DNA of 5,524 nt, from positions 1-5,524 of the forward strand of contig JAURDG010000102.1 of the NCBI GenBank assembly GCA_030828025.1, read 5' to 3'. Shown here one piece after another: positions 5,285 through 5,524 of the stretch (its first letter is position 1; each line of letters opens with the position of its first letter). A program made the translations under genes and the position numbers. The stretch comes from Flavobacteriaceae bacterium (GTDB lineage Bacteria; Bacteroidota; Bacteroidia; Flavobacteriales; Flavobacteriaceae). A model generated the notes under the pieces. The model was not told the DNA's origin, made no database searches, and saw nothing but the letters and a program-made list of their open reading frames with translations.

Positions 5285-5524
5285 ATGGGACACAAAAACA
5301 TTTATCAATTATTTATATTAGTGTTGGCAGCAACGCTACTATTTTCGTGTCAAAAAGATGAATTTTTAGACACTCCTGAAGCGAAAACGCCTGAGAAACA
5401 GGTGCAGCATAAACAAATTACGCACCCTGACAAACTTATTGGCTTGGGAAAAAAATTGGAAAATCCTTATACTGTTAGCGTGATGAGAAAAGCCTATGAT
5501 AACCTAAAAGCGAATGTAAAAACT
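5285..5524 (+). CDS. Putative surface-exposed lipoprotein (N-terminal 80 residues, cut by window edge)
   Basis: Eighty codons are open from ATG 5285 to the window end. The protein starts MGHKNIYQ, then a hydrophobic stretch LFILVLAATLLFS and Cys22, giving a signal peptidase II type signal. The lipobox LFSC has an unusual Phe at -2, tolerated in Bacteroidota. The residues after Cys are QKDE, close to the lipoprotein export signal (consensus QKDDE) described for Capnocytophaga canimorsus, which directs lipoproteins to the cell surface. The following segment is Pro/Lys/Glu-rich and probably disordered. LGKKLENPYTVSVMRKAYDNLK (split: 54-75) resembles, from memory, the N-terminus of large uncharacterised Flavobacteriia lipoproteins, with low certainty. 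No good promoter is seen; TATTTCTG (5252-5259) is only a one-mismatch box without a -33. The function is unknown. Confidence 0.75.
   Translation, partial: MGHKNIYQLFILVLAATLLFSCQKDEFLDTPEAKTPEKQVQHKQITHPDKLIGLGKKLENPYTVSVMRKAYDNLKANVKT

Overview
The window looks like chromosomal DNA of a Flavobacteriia-type member of the Bacteroidota. Four things point there: a type IX secretion 'plug' protein, a Na+-pumping NADH dehydrogenase gene, a lipoprotein whose Cys is followed by a Bacteroidota-type surface-export signal, and start regions with no Shine-Dalgarno but with TAnnTTTG-like -7 boxes. Base composition is moderately AT-rich, and the core genes are close to the family forms I remember from Flavobacterium-like genomes.

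Left part (1-643): the 5' part of nqrA runs leftward off the window edge. A 146-bp divergent region separates it from the rightward cluster and carries an exact TAnnTTTG box on each strand.

Middle (644-3969, + strand): a secreted T9SS plug protein, then apaG, then pruA (L-glutamate-gamma-semialdehyde / 1-pyrroline-5-carboxylate dehydrogenase), with gaps of only 22-23 bp. pruA is broken by a 1-nt deletion in a T run near 2663-2666. Restoring one T gives a continuous 541-codon family-like protein with its catalytic Glu and Cys intact.

Convergent junction (3953-3993): pruA and the opposing rsmG (16S rRNA m7G527 methyltransferase) share the bases TTAA, so their stop codons overlap. A hairpin plus T-run terminator for pruA lies inside the end of rsmG, next to a 14-bp perfect palindrome.

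Right part (4587-5524): a 291-bp intergenic stretch holds a nested inverted repeat, promoter-like boxes and a short hairpin. It is followed by a small winged-HTH protein gene that ends in a 9+9-bp palindrome. After a 179-bp gap comes the start of a lipoprotein gene cut by the window edge. This is the least explained part of the window.

Most of the window is core housekeeping sequence. The most noteworthy items are the pruA frameshift, the overlapping stops with an embedded terminator, and the palindrome-flanked small regulator upstream of a probably surface-exposed lipoprotein. I see no CRISPR array, tRNA, rRNA or transposase.
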